Shown here: positions 1 to 11,679 of the stretch, in pieces | Position numbering within the stretch: the stretch's first letter is position 1 | Layout: each line of letters starts with the position of its first letter | Source: Paramarasmius palmivorus | Lineage: Eukaryota > Basidiomycota > Agaricomycetes > Agaricales > Marasmiaceae | Reading direction: 5' to 3' | Assembly (NCBI GenBank): GCA_037176845.1 | Contig: JAYKXP010000001.1 | Span: 1,299,817 to 1,363,816, forward strand | Length of the DNA: 64,000 nt | Position numbers and translations under genes: made by a program | The notes under the pieces: generated by a model | Told to the model about the DNA's origin: nothing | The model's database searches: none | What the model saw: the letters and a program-made list of their open reading frames with translations, nothing else

Positions 1-2080
1 AAAATGCATATGCAGCAATTCGAACGCAAGCTCGCAGCGCAGCAACAAGAACTGATGAATGCAATCAAAGCCACCGAGAAGGCCATACTTACTGCACTCC
101 AGTCTGGTGCACACGAGAGGATCAAAGATTCGGTTGGTTTTGCTGCACCCTGTCGTCATTCGCCTTTCTAAAGTCAACATTTTTCAGGATCTGAGCACCA
201 TTTGGAAAGAGATGGTGAGCCCACAACCTTCTTTCTTGATGGCAGTTCTGATGTCCCGTTTAGAACTGGAAAGGGAGTGTCAAGGCTCGACATTTCGTAC
301 TGGCTTTGCATGACCACTTCAACGAACGGCCCAGAGTTATAACGTCGCACCGGTCGTCAGCCGGGCTGAATTTCCTAAACGAGAACGAATGGCCGCTGTC
401 CTATATTAATATCAATCACGTTCAGCCTATACTGGAAGCATTTGACGACGACGGGACTGGCTTCGTGACAATAAAGGAAGTTAATACATTTGCCGAATCC
501 CGACCCGATGACTGGACGTGAGTGCTCTCTCCTACTTTATTACATGTGGCTGAAGAGTTCAATCATGTAGCCTACCTCATTGGATAGCATATTGGGCAGC
601 TGGTAAGTGGAGCGCTAGGCTTTTGATGCTCAATACTTAGCTGCCTGTAGGTTGGCATGCCAGCGTTGAGAAGTACAAAAACTACATCTATCGTCTCATA
701 CAAGATATGATCAAAGCCTCGCGTGCAGCACTTCCAGAGAATCGTCAAGCGTTGGATCAGTACTTGTCGGACCAAACTTTTGGCAGAATTGAGCTGCTGT
801 TGCGTTCTACCAGATCCCTCAACCATCCGATATCAGCCGATCGATGTCTTTCGCAGGCGACTGAAGCCTACACAAGATTGGAAGAGGAAAGGCTGGAAGA
901 GGCTTTGTCTCGCATGGCCTACGAGATTGATACACCCGAAGTGGTATCTCTTATCACTGGTCCCGGGCGAATCGAACGGGTCAGTATAGTGTTCTTTTCT
1001 AGTATTCATATGCTAACTCACGATGTCTATCAGTTCATTTTCCCGCTCCTGTATCTGCTGATGAAACGGCATATCGCAGTTATTACGATGACCAAGGAGC
1101 ACGTTCTTCACTCCGAAGAGTTTGGGGCAATGACCACGACACTCGCGTCTATATTCGAGGTTTTGGACGATCGAATCGATGGGTTGGCGTCTTTGTTCAG
1201 GCAGGCTCACACCGACGTTACAGGCCGATTCAGGAACTTTGCATTCGGAATGGTGAGCCAGTGTTCAAACATGATTCACCGCGTATCCCATGCTGAAATT
1301 CCTTCAGATGGAGCTCTCGTACGATTCTGCCAGTGTGCGTGATCCCAAGCGCAATACACTATGTACATGGCAACCATCTCGCAAGTTCATACTTCCATCC
1401 GTGGACTTGGGTAAACCCGAGCTCAAATATGAAATCGAGTCAAAGAGGCGAAATCATGCTAATGTGTGGCACCTGTATGTCGCCCTTCACTGCCCCTGCC
1501 ACCTATATAATAACCTCTTCCTCTTCAGAGGCCTTGCTTGTGATGGATGTAATCAAGAGATTCGCGGAGAGAGGAACATGTGTCTCGACTGCATGTCGGA
1601 AAACTTCGCGGATAACATCAATCTCTGCTCGGAGTGTTGTCCGCGAGTGGTTTCAAAAGGGCCTTTGTACACTCGGCGAATCATTTGATGCTGAAGACTA
1701 AACGCGTCATCCTAGATGCTGAGTTGGCATGGATGGTGCCGAAGGCCCATTGCACAGACGAGCGTTTGCAAGACAAGAGGACAGCTCTCCTGCCACCGGA
1801 CTTGCCCTACCCCTCGCCTAATTCTTGGATTTGCTTTGACTGTTGTACGCGCCTTTGACCTACATTTTACGAACATGCTAACCAAGTTATAGCACGTGAC
1901 GGTCGCTGCAACGATTTCGAACACTGTACAGGGTCTTCAGAGGACCACTGTGACTTACTGCTCAAAACAAGAGATCTTCGAGAAGTCAAATCCAACTCTG
2001 CGGAAGCTAGGCTCGAGGAACTCGAAACCCGTCTAGCTAGCATACAAAAATTGTTGGAACAGCTGTTGGCCACGAAATGA
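1..2080 (+). CDS. EF-hand / ZZ-type zinc-finger protein (5' partial)
   Basis: The gene enters from the left edge and ends at a TGA at 2078-2080. Spliced exons read through a basic/Gln-rich helix (1-130), a conserved block ending HFVLALHDHF (about 290-330), an EF-hand loop with FDDDGTGFVTIKE (about 440-480), a long helical section (660-1250), and a cysteine cluster CDGC..CLDC..LCSECC (about 1545-1640) resembling a ZZ zinc finger. The C-terminus (about 1980-2077) is a Leu-rich coiled coil. Basidiomycetes have a large family with this EF-hand plus ZZ order; its members are usually annotated only by domain. Calcium binding is expected from the D-x-D-x-G loop, but the cellular role is unknown. Introns were placed by GT-AG joins, for example about 216-256 and 1485-1528. 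The start codon lies outside the window. Confidence 0.75.
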
Positions 2081-2354
2081 TCATCTCAGAGATTAAAGTG
2101 GTGGGCAGAGGAGCTCAAAGTTCAAAGCTAGTCATGCACATGTCATATGTACATATAGGTAATATAGGCAACTGGAGATCAAAATCCATCAAGTAGTATC
2201 CATTGAGACGAGGATGGTATGTTATACTTCATCCATTAGTAGCCTTCTTTTTGGTATCTTCAACTCTCCACTGAATTTCGTTGCGGAACTGAACTTCTAT
2301 TATAGGTGGGTCCGGTCCAGGTTCTAAGGATATGAGTGGAGGCCAGGTTTCCTA

Positions 2355-5300
2355 TTATCGATGGTCAGACGCAATCATGAATAGAGGAGATGAACTTGCC
2401 TTCTCTAGAGCCGCAAATATCTCCTCGCCGGAAAGAGAACCACTAGCCATGCGCACAAAGACCGACATGTACACATTATCCGTCGGATACACAACCAATT
2501 CTAGGCCATCATCCTCAGACCGATACATACAATCAGAGAGATACGATTGGGCCAATAAGCATTCAAAAACCCTTTTCGTACTAGAGAGTACACCCGGAAT
2601 CTCGGATTTGCTGAGGAAGGCATGTGCATCAATGAAGAGGGTATGATCACTCTCAGTGATACCCTGGGGGGAATATTAAGCGAACAACCAACTGGAGTTC
2701 TAAAAGACTTCATACCTCGCTATTCGTGAATATTTTACTAAGCCACGAAGACATCACATATTCCTTCTCTTCCCTACAATGGATCTCGGCTGACCCCTGG
2801 AGACTATAAGTAACGCTGTGTATCCAACGCACTAAATAACGGGCCATCATCCTCTGCAGGGGACGGAACAGGTTATCATCCAATTTACCAGTACAGTCTC
2901 GCATGATTGCTGCATAAAAACGAGACCATTGGATAGTGGCATATTGGAAGGTCACCGACGATAGGCATGTATGTTCAAGTTCCGTGTCAGATTTCTCTAG
3001 TTGGCCCATAACACACTCGATGGTTGCCTGCGCAAGGTTCCGTAGATGGCTATCGGGGTCTATAGACCACGCGTGGCGCGGTTCCCCGATCAGGAAATCC
3101 TCAAAGGACTGGTGAATGAGCCTCAGACTCTTGTCAGGACCCTCAAATATGACACTTCCTAGCAAGAGAATCACAGCTTCAACATCCACTTTCTTGGTGG
3201 GTGAAGCACCATGGTTCTGAACGAGATCTTGAAGAATCTTCACTGTCAACGGACGTGATGAATCGTGCTCGGTTTTCCGAGAAGCCAGGATCAACCCCAA
3301 AACTATGAGGATATTCTCTTTCAAATCGGTGTCACCACGGCTGTCGTCGGCAAGAGAATTTAGAGCAGCCTCATAAAGAGAAGTCAGAGCAAGGAGGGCA
3401 GACTTTGGAGGCTGCATGTCGGTGAAGACAGTCAAACGCTCGTTAACATTTTCCCCGATAAAACTGACAGCTGTGGATGCCCACACAAACAAGCCAGCCG
3501 CCCGACTGGGTAGCATTTCAAGAGCCGATGCTTGCTTTTCCGCGTCCATGTCGTGAAAAGACTCGATATCTCGCAACCTCCTCTGGAAGAAGTACGCGAT
3601 GTCTCTTTTTGTTTCGGATGAGGTGGGTTCGATCAGGAAATGGCGGATGTGGCTGCGTTGAAATCGTGTTCTAATGTCTCGCTCGGGGCGGCTAGCGAGA
3701 GCAAAGCGAAGGAAAGGGAGCGATTTAAACTTGTTTTTGGCAAACAAGTCAAGCAATTGCCCTCGAAAATTGGTCTCGGCTAGATCCAAGCGCGCGCATT
3801 CATCTATCCCGTCAATCAGAACGACGACTCGTTCTTCCCTTGTCATTTCATTGCTGAGGTCCCTAAGCGGCTCAAGGAGGAGAGTGTCGACCTGGAGTAC
3901 AAAATCTGTCCCTTGGACGATATGTCGATTCCTCTCCACAGCATCCGCAATCCGTCTTCCAAAGCGCTCGTCGAAGTTTGCAAGCAGAAATGCAAGCGTA
4001 CTGACGAATGATCGGGCATCGCTGTAGTCACTACGATCAAACCGAATGAAGGCCGCTAACCGACTGCTGAAGCCCAGCCTTTCCAACGAATTATGGAGTG
4101 TACCGATCAAAGAACTCTTCCCAACTCCGGCAATACCAGAGATCCACAGAATGGACTCATTCTCTTCCCCACGAAAGATCCAGTCAACGATGTTTTTTAG
4201 GGATTCGCGACGAGTCCCCCCAAGGCAGTGGCATTTAGGTCCCAGCGGCCTTTTAGATGGTTTTAGAAGCTTGATTCTCCTTTCAAGTTCTATACGTGCG
4301 ATTAGTCATTCGTATGAAGCGTGGCTGACATATGAGTAGCCAACCTTGCGAAGCAACAGCACGTTGTATATCCAAAGCCAATACGGTCGTGGTCTTGATT
4401 TGAGCATTCGTGAACTCTTCCTGGAGTCTTGTGAATGCCTCTGTGAACTGCCTTATCTTCGCTGGAGCCTGAAAACGATCAAGAACTTGCACTATGTCCA
4501 GAACAGTGAGTTTCACTCCTAAAGCGATAACTAGAATGCTCACCGATACGGTTCTTGCTAACATACTTGCTAAGGAACACGTAGCATTCTTCAGATTGCC
4601 TCGCCATCTTCCCGAACACCTCAGAGAAGTGACCTCCCTGGTTCAAGGTATGTTCGTGATCTTGTACAGTTTTGTACGCATCCATCATCTTCCTAAAAAG
4701 GGTTACGACGTCTTGATCCTGCTTGTGTAGAACTTTAACAGCCTAAGATACAATCAGATACTGCTCATGAATACTTTGAGGTTAAAAGGCACCTGAAAAA
4801 TCCCAGAGACAGCGAGCCAAGCAGCTCGGGCAATATCATTGGCCTTGTGGAAATGATGACCATTAGTATATGAGCAAGTAAATATACGCTAGTCCTCGTA
4901 CCTCAGCAAGGGTCGTCAAGAAACCAAGGAGGGGATCCACGTATTGGAAAATCGTATCAAGAGTATCGGAACGGCCCTGCACCTTTTCGATTTCGGCGTC
5001 CAAATCAGTGCGGCACTCCAGTTGGTGATGGGATTTGGTCCTTGGTGTTATGGGAAGAGGTTTATCTTGTTGATGTTCTTTGGCTCGGGGTTCTGGTGAC
5101 TTCCTCTCGGCAGCACGAGCTCTGCCTTGTTCTGCGCTGTGTTCAACGGGAGCTTTGCGTAGCTCGGAGGGCTGACCTCGAGAACATGATGGGCCGACTG
5201 TGCTACTGCTTTCACTGGCCCCAGGAGAAACAGATCTTTGGCCGGTGTTAGCAATCACATTGTCACTGCTAGTACTACCGCCCTCGACAGCATTGGCTCT

Positions 5301-6110
5301 ACTCGTAGCAGTCATTGAACGACTCCCTGCACTGTCGGTAGTACCGCGGCGCTCATACCCCGGGTAAGGTGGAGCCTCAGAAAAGACGGATGGCGAGGCG
5401 GGAGTGGACGTTTTCTGTGTTGTTATCGACAGCGCGATACCCACGGGTCCGATAACACGTTGGTTCTTCTGAAGGAGCATGGACCTCGGTACTAAACATA
5501 CACATTGTTAGTGACTTGGGGTCCAAATAGACTATAAGAAACGTACCTTGAGTTTCTCCAGTTAGATCACCAAGTGGCACCTCGACTGAGGCAAGCAAAG
5601 CATCGCAACGAAGAGCATAGTATCGAAACAATTCGAAACATAGCACATGCGACGGATCGACTGAACGCCTACACATTTTCCGTCAAGATTCGACTCACAA
5701 GGATGTGAAAAGGGCTGCTTACAAATTGAGACCCAGATACCATCCATGCTTAGTTGCCACATCTGTATCCAGCACGTAGGTCTTGTAGCTCCCACTCGTG
5801 GTACGAACTTTGGGCGAGAAGCTGATACGAAGGAAAATTTTCGTTCTGTTCGTGAAAGCCCCTTCAATTCTGACCTCTGTATATGAACTCGATTAGTCAA
5901 GCCTGTAGGGGAAAATCCACGCTATTTACCTCGTATTCGGAGGTTAAGCCGAGTGTTCGCGTCGACACTACGTCACCCGTTAGCCTTGTCACCTGAACCA
6001 CGCAAAACGACTTACCGTGGATAAAGCAAGGTCCTCCTTGTTGGCACAGTTGGGGACGTTAGGGAGGTTTGCATCGAGGGCTGCATGGCGGGTCACTTCA
6101 AAGATGCATA
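2355..6110 (-). CDS. C2-like domain + NACHT NTPase (fungal NLR-like protein)
   Basis: This is a multi-exon minus-strand gene. The N-terminal exons (about 6060-5480) join into a beta-rich C2-like domain: EVRIEGAFTNRTKIFLRISF, then DTDVATKHGWYLGLNL, then CFELFRYYALRCDALLASVE and VPLGDLTGETQ. A Ser/Pro-rich linker follows (5400-5050). Then come a helical region (TIFQYVDPLLGFLTTLAE; HKANDIARAAWLAVSGIFQ) and a NACHT domain with Walker A GIAGVGKSS (about 4140-4110), Walker B VVVLIDGIDE (about 3830-3800) and RPERDIR. The C-terminus has a winged-helix-like part (IHQSFEDFLIGEPRH) and a last exon at 2670-2355 ending at TAA. No WD40, ankyrin or TPR repeats are visible. Family knowledge: fungal NACHT proteins are STAND NTPases linked to self/non-self recognition and programmed cell death. 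The 5' start is unresolved; no clean ATG-plus-intron solution was found, so the right boundary is approximate. Confidence 0.8.
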
Positions 6111-7428
6111 GAAACACAACATCAGAGCAGAATATACGTGACAATCCACGATGCTTCGGTGAGGAAACTTTCTATTCTTCCCATCGTGCATCCATCCGTA
6201 GGTCGTTCGATCTGTCAACCTTCGGCACCCAGTAAACCCGTGCTTGGCATGCTACTGTGACAGTCGGGGGATAGCCGGAAGAAAAGAACAACATCCAGCA
6301 GGAGAGGTGTGCGGGTTTTGCGAAAGGCGCCCATTGAACCAGGATGGAAGATATCACCGGCATGGTCTTTGATGATCTCGGTTCGGGAGACAAGTATCCC
6401 AGCGACTCCAAAGAAGCTCATGGGAAAAGCTCCCCTTCCGGACTGCGAGATTTCCGATAAAAAATGCTATAGACTCTTGGCTCGGATGATTCGTTCAGGT
6501 TATCGACCAAGGTGCAAAACCGGTATTTGCCTCGAAGATGTTGCTTTGAAAAGCCCATACTTCGGACATTGAGAGTTCAGTGTTTCTTGGGAGCAGATCG
6601 AGTACGTACTAAGGCGCAGGGAACGTGTGAGTGTTAAGCCAGTGATCAGAAGCGAGGAGCACATACGGTTTACAATGCATGGTACAGTGGACAACGAGCC
6701 TGGTAAACAGAGTAATAGCATTGCAATTGCCAGGAGAGCGTGTCGTGAATATGTGAAGAGATGTGATTCGCCACTTCATTGTGCTCGAGAATACACTGTT
6801 GGCATTTTCATGAAGGATCGAGCTGACTGCCAGGACTCGGGAGGTGATTGTTTTGGGACATTGGTATCGAGCTTTCGCTAGCTTTCTTGATCAAATCCAG
6901 TCATAAAAAAGCTATAAAAAAGCACAGTTAGCATAGCCATGGTGTGTAGGCAGGAGATTAAAGCTAACTTGCGGGAACGAGACTGATCATTCATATGTTC
7001 ATAACTGAATTCGGCGAATTTGAAACCGACGGTGCTCGTTGTAAACGGTAATGAAGGAACATATAGCAATGTGTCGAGTTTTTGGGATGCGAAGCGGGGT
7101 AACTGGGGAAGAAAATGAGGGAATACTTGTGCGGAACACGAACGTTGACCTTGAGATGAAAATTTTAGACGCCAATCCTATGCGACTCGCGAGTCCGACA
7201 CCTGAGGCCTAGTCTTGATTGCTGCAGGTATTCGCTGATAATCCTTCCTTCCCTAGTCTTGAAACAAGACTTTATCGAACACTGCAGATACTGACACCCA
7301 TCGTCGTTAACACCAAATATTCTTGGTTCACAAGTACTTAACAACGTAATAAAGAGCATTATTATACACGAAGCACAGCTCCTGAATTATCCATAACCCG
7401 ATAAATTGTCAACATCTGCGCAAGAGCA
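6111..7428. other. Intergenic, no convincing gene
   Basis: ORFs here are short, do not join across plausible introns and match no family I recognise. Near 7165-7300 there are two TAGTCTTGA-type segments; the one at 7254-7285 resembles dispersed repeats at 61.75 and 62.99 kb. The unresolved 5' end of the NACHT gene could extend into the left part. Confidence 0.5.
7247..7300 (+). repeat. Degenerate copy of TAGTCTTGAAAC dispersed repeat
   Basis: The block CTAGTCTTGAAACAAGACTT is nearly identical to the cores at about 61754 and 62988. Here the following loop is degenerate (AACACTGCAGATACT instead of GCTCCAGGTATTCACT), so only part of the repeat is kept. Confidence 0.45.
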
Positions 7429-8841
7429 TTACCGCCCTTTCTCAGGGCTGAAATATCCACCACTAGAAGATTCGTCGTCTTGATTTGCTTCCAGGTCCTT
7501 GACCGTTTCGATATTCATGTGGACTTGAACTGCGCCCGTTGTCTACAAGAGCGATTAGAGTTGACCAGACCGAGGTTGTAAATTGCGATACATACCTCGT
7601 TTCCAGGTCCACAGCGCTGCGAAAATTGGCCTAGGTTGTACGCATCCTGCGCGGACTCTACCATAGATCGTAGTTTCTGTCGCGCGTTCAAAGTAGCGAG
7701 GAGGGAATTGGCATATAGCCGTCCAATGACGAGATACATTCCAAAGTAGACGTAGTAACCCGGAAGCGATAGGTACTGTGTTGTCGATAGATTAGATGAG
7801 CAGTGCACAGAGAACACATTGGGGAATCTTACCGTAATGAGAATGACAATCGTCCAAACCGAAGTGATTGCACCAGTGTTGACGGCGAGTACAGTGATTC
7901 TGTTCAACATAGTTTCTGATGTGGCAAAGCCTGTTTTAGATCTGCCCAGGTAGTAGCAGACGGCGACAGTAATAGAGACGTCTGCAACAGCAGTGAGGGA
8001 GTTCTAGTGTGGTTGTCAGCGAATGAACCAAATAGTTGACTGGACAGACGTACGATTGCCAAGTTCAGACCCAGCAAGCCGCCCATATCCTCGAATCGTG
8101 GATATTTAGTGTTTCCGATTCCGGCAAAAACAAATTGAAGTACTGGAGAACACCGAAATTTGTCAATCCCTAGGCAACTACGACAGTGAAAGGTGAACAC
8201 TCACTAAGTAATGTTAAGACCATAGCTGAAAGGAAAAGCATTACAGGAACATTCCCTTTGGAGAAAACCCATATACGGTAAACGAAGAAAGCCTGGACGA
8301 TGGCACTGAATAACCAAGTCAGGTAATTAGAAAGTGAGTATGAGTTGTCTATGCGTACCCAGTAAGGCCATTGATTGTAACGTCCTGGTACATTGTGGAG
8401 GTAACATAGCGAAGGGACTCTAGATTTCCCCATCCTTGTACGAGATGCCAATACACTGTTCGTCAAAGAGGATTGAGTTCATGTGAGTACGACACGAGGA
8501 GTCCGTGCTCACTCCCATGCAAAATAACAGCTTCGTGTGCCGTATCGGTAAGAAAAACTGCCCCGACCTGTAACGTAGCGCCAAGACGTCAGCATGTATT
8601 CAGCCGGAGAAGTTGAACGTAAAGCTCACAAGCAATTTGAGGGATATATGATCTTTCTTGTAGTTTTCGTAGTAGTACCAAGTTTGGGTAGTTGTGACAC
8701 CCCAGAGTCTAAGAAATTGAATGAGTTCACTGCAAAACCAGAGCGGGAATTCGATACGTACATCGTAGCAACTTGGAGTCCCCACCAGAGGGATCCCATA
8801 GTCTTGTCGATGTGAGCGTTGTAGTTGGGGTCAGAAGACAT
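7429..8841 (-). CDS. DUF6534-type seven-TM membrane protein
   Basis: The start at 8841 gives MSSDPNYNAHIDKTMGSLWW; the stop TAA is at 7429-7431. The spliced product has about seven hydrophobic helices: GSLWWGLQVATM, the segment with GVTTTQTWYYYENYKKD, YSLSNYLTWLFSAIVQAFFVYRIWVFS, VMLFLSAMVLTLL, the segment before CYYLGRSKT, ITVLAVNTGAITSVWTIVILI, and YVYFGMYLVIGRLYANSLLATLNAR. That last block, with NTG...TSV upstream and LYANSLLATLNAR at the end, is the hallmark of the DUF6534 family of Agaricomycete membrane proteins (function unknown; often compared with 7TM receptors). The cytosolic tail is short and acidic and ends SGGYFSPEKGR. At least six short introns are needed, and all have GT-AG borders. 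Neighbours give no functional hint. Confidence 0.85.
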
Positions 8842-9458
8842 AACAAGAGGAAATTAGTGGTGTTACAAGGAAGATTAGAGAATCCCAAAATTATATGCCA
8901 AATCTAAATACGAGGTTGGTGCATTTTAAATGCCCCATCACCTGCACCCGATCGCATAGAGACAATGGATGTCAAGGCCTTCCGAAAGTTGAAACGATAC
9001 GTACGAGTCAAGGACGTCCTCGGTTCCTAGAACATGTAGATTTCAGTTTTGTGGTCGAGTTTCAGCTTGATGTTCAGGCTGTCATCGCAAATTTCAGAGG
9101 TTTCATCGTGAAGGTTACAGGGTGAGAGTGGAATTCGCGTGGGGAGCCTGAGAAACTTCCGGATTTGGAACCTCGAGCTCATCGCCGCCGACGACAAACA
9201 CGCGATATTCAACGGCCACACTCCAGCACACTCCCCACACCTCCCTCATCGCTGCACGCAAGATGGTTGCTCATCGCTCTTTGTTTTCTGGCGCTCATTG
9301 AACAAGCGCCCTGTTGACATCTTCGCATGACGATGGTCACGAATGCAGCCGACATTGCACGCCCAGCAGGCCTGCTCGGTCCCTGCCTCAACCTGTCTGC
9401 AGCGTCCATTTCCTTGGCTTTTCGACCCCTTCACTTCTTTGGTCAACTTTGACTTTTC
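8842..9458. other. Intergenic region between divergent genes
   Basis: This is the shared upstream region of the DUF6534 gene (-) and the surface-protein gene (+). No ORF here is convincing and no clear TATA box was seen next to 9459. Confidence 0.5.
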
Positions 9459-11157
9459 ATGAGCCAAGTATCCAACAAGAACTATCCTAGAAGAGTAGTT
9501 GTCGACGACACGGACCAGCGGCTACAGTATTCCGGAGCGTGGTCGCTTGATACAGGGTCTTTCGACGAGCGTGGTAGCTATGGTGCACCATATAGGCGCA
9601 CAATGCATGGGACGAACGAGACGGGGGCTAGTTTCTCTTTTGATTTTGAAGGTGTGCATTGTACTATTTTTGATCATACAAGTCCCGAAAACTAATCACC
9701 TTCGGAAGGCGATTACATCCTTGTGAGGGGTGCAAGAGATGTTCGAAATAGTGGCAAAGCACCGACATGGACGTGTCAAGTCGACGGAGGAATTATTCCT
9801 GTCTTTTCATACGGGAATCCAGCTCAAGTAACCCATCAAGTGCTGTGTGAGCAACGACGACTCTCACGTCGATCTCATACCCTCACCGTCAATGTTACTA
9901 TCGATAATCCTGCGGATCAAACGTTTTGGGTGGACTATGTCGAATTTTCGCATGTTCCCGAGGCTAATATCGATGGCGAAACCATTAGGATCGATAGTAG
10001 CGATTGGAGTAGTATCACGTACAGCAACACAACCGGCCAATGGGAGGAGCTACTTGGAGGCTTCAACGGTACCGATCAACTAGGTGGAACTTTGAGCTTC
10101 AGATTCAACGGTTCGTTCTCCCATCAACTCATGTTCAATAACTAAACCTTTTTTAACAGGAACTTCCGCCTCTTTGTACACTTTCAATGAAGGCTCTGAT
10201 GAAGACTGGGTTGCGACTTCAGGGAGATACTACATCGACAACTCCGGAGATACTTCGTTTACCATTCCCGGATCCAAACGCCTCTCCAACGGCAGCCGAT
10301 CCGACTTCAACAACCAGCTCTTATTTGCCACCCCATCTCTTTCACCCGGTGAACACGAGCTAGTCATCACCTTTGAGGGCCAAAAGACCGGCACCAGACC
10401 CATTCAGTGGTTGATTGTCGACTACTTCCATGTCACGGCAGCGTCCGCCTCCAAATCCCAATTTCCCGTAGCTGCAGTAGCCGGTGGTGTCGCTGGTGGT
10501 GTCGTGCTGATTGCAGGCATAGCACTGGCGGTATTCTTTTACCTGAAGCGTAAAAGGGACAAGGAACGGATGAATGGGATGTGGGAAGGCACTGGAGCTG
10601 CTTTCAGCCTCCATCACCAACACGACACCTCGGTCATTACACCCTTCCTCTCTGACAACAGTCCGGCGCCGACCTCAACGCCCTATTCCGGGTATCCGTC
10701 ATACTCCCAAAATACCTGGTCAGGTCCTGTAGGGAGCAGCAGCACTCGGAATACCACAGCAACGATGCCTCTTTTGGCAGGTGAATTCGGTGACGCTTCC
10801 GGTAACACGTCAGGAAGGCCATCATATCCACCGGAGAAAAGACGGATTGACCCTCGAACATCTTTCGATGGCACTGAAAGACAAACTGTTCGCTCGTATC
10901 CCAGTCATACCGTGCTGTCACCATCATCACCTCCGGTCTCATCACCACCGGCCTCCTCCTCTTCGGCCTCGTATTTTGATCCATATGCCGAACATTCATA
11001 CTCGTATTCCAACTCGACGTCGAATTGGGAGTCAATGAAAAGCGCACAGAGACAGGCTATGGCGAACGAACAGTCTAGGGTTATTCGTCATCATGAAGAT
11101 AGCGGTGTTCGTCTGCCGCATACGGTTGATTTACCCCCGGATTATACTAGGGATTGA
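9459..11157 (+). CDS. Single-pass transmembrane protein with beta-sandwich ectodomain
   Basis: Starts [17 protein letters not shown] at 9459; stops at 11155-11157. Two introns are visible, about 9652-9708 and 10112-10160. The N-terminal half carries two similar beta-rich units. The first has [20 protein letters not shown] then ..[15 protein letters not shown]; the second has [20 protein letters not shown] then [19 protein letters not shown]. Both resemble the galactose-binding-like repeats common in Agaricomycete surface proteins. A Ser/Ala stretch leads into one TM helix (about 10470-10540, [20 protein letters not shown] then [10 protein letters not shown]), giving a Mid2/WSC-like topology. 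The cytosolic tail is Ser/Pro/Tyr-rich, ending [10 protein letters not shown]. No N-terminal signal peptide is evident, so secretion may be unconventional or the true start may lie upstream. Function is unknown; a cell-wall or sensor role is inference. Confidence 0.8.
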
Positions 11158-11679
11158 CCGGACGATTTGCTATGGTAATGGACCTGGTTAACTTATAACA
11201 AGTTTAGGCTGTCTCGCTATACTTACGAAGTCATGGACGTCGCACGATACGATAGGATACGACCCGGTTCCAACGTACAGATACTTCACAAGACTTTCTC
11301 GATGTTGAATATATCGGAGCAGAATCATTCGAGGTTACGGACATGGATATACGGCCGGGCTTGAAGCCTCCGTTCCAGAATTCGGACAGCTATCTGTTTT
11401 GAAGCATGTCTCAACAAGACTTCATATGGGCTCCGAACCATGAATATATACCTTTGTCGATCTTTCCTCCAAGATCCACATCAATATCACTTTTGCCGAC
11501 CGAACGCATTGCGCTGCTAGTTGAATGATTCGGATGTAAGGAGGCTGACGTCGATCAAATTTTACAGGTTCATGGCAGTCCTGCCGCAGTATGCTTTACC
11601 GAACCTCCGCCTCGAATTTCACATCGCTTCTTCTTCCTTCATATATACCCAGGATCAACAGTGGAGTTGCTGAGCTTTT
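11158..11679. other. Intergenic region
   Basis: No supported gene. Short ORFs do not continue through introns. It holds the 3' region of the surface-protein gene and the promoter side of the MFS gene. Confidence 0.5.

Noticed and set aside
5048..5254. ORFs on both strands across the NACHT linker as separate genes
   Set aside because: They are shadow frames of the Ser/Pro-rich linker exon.
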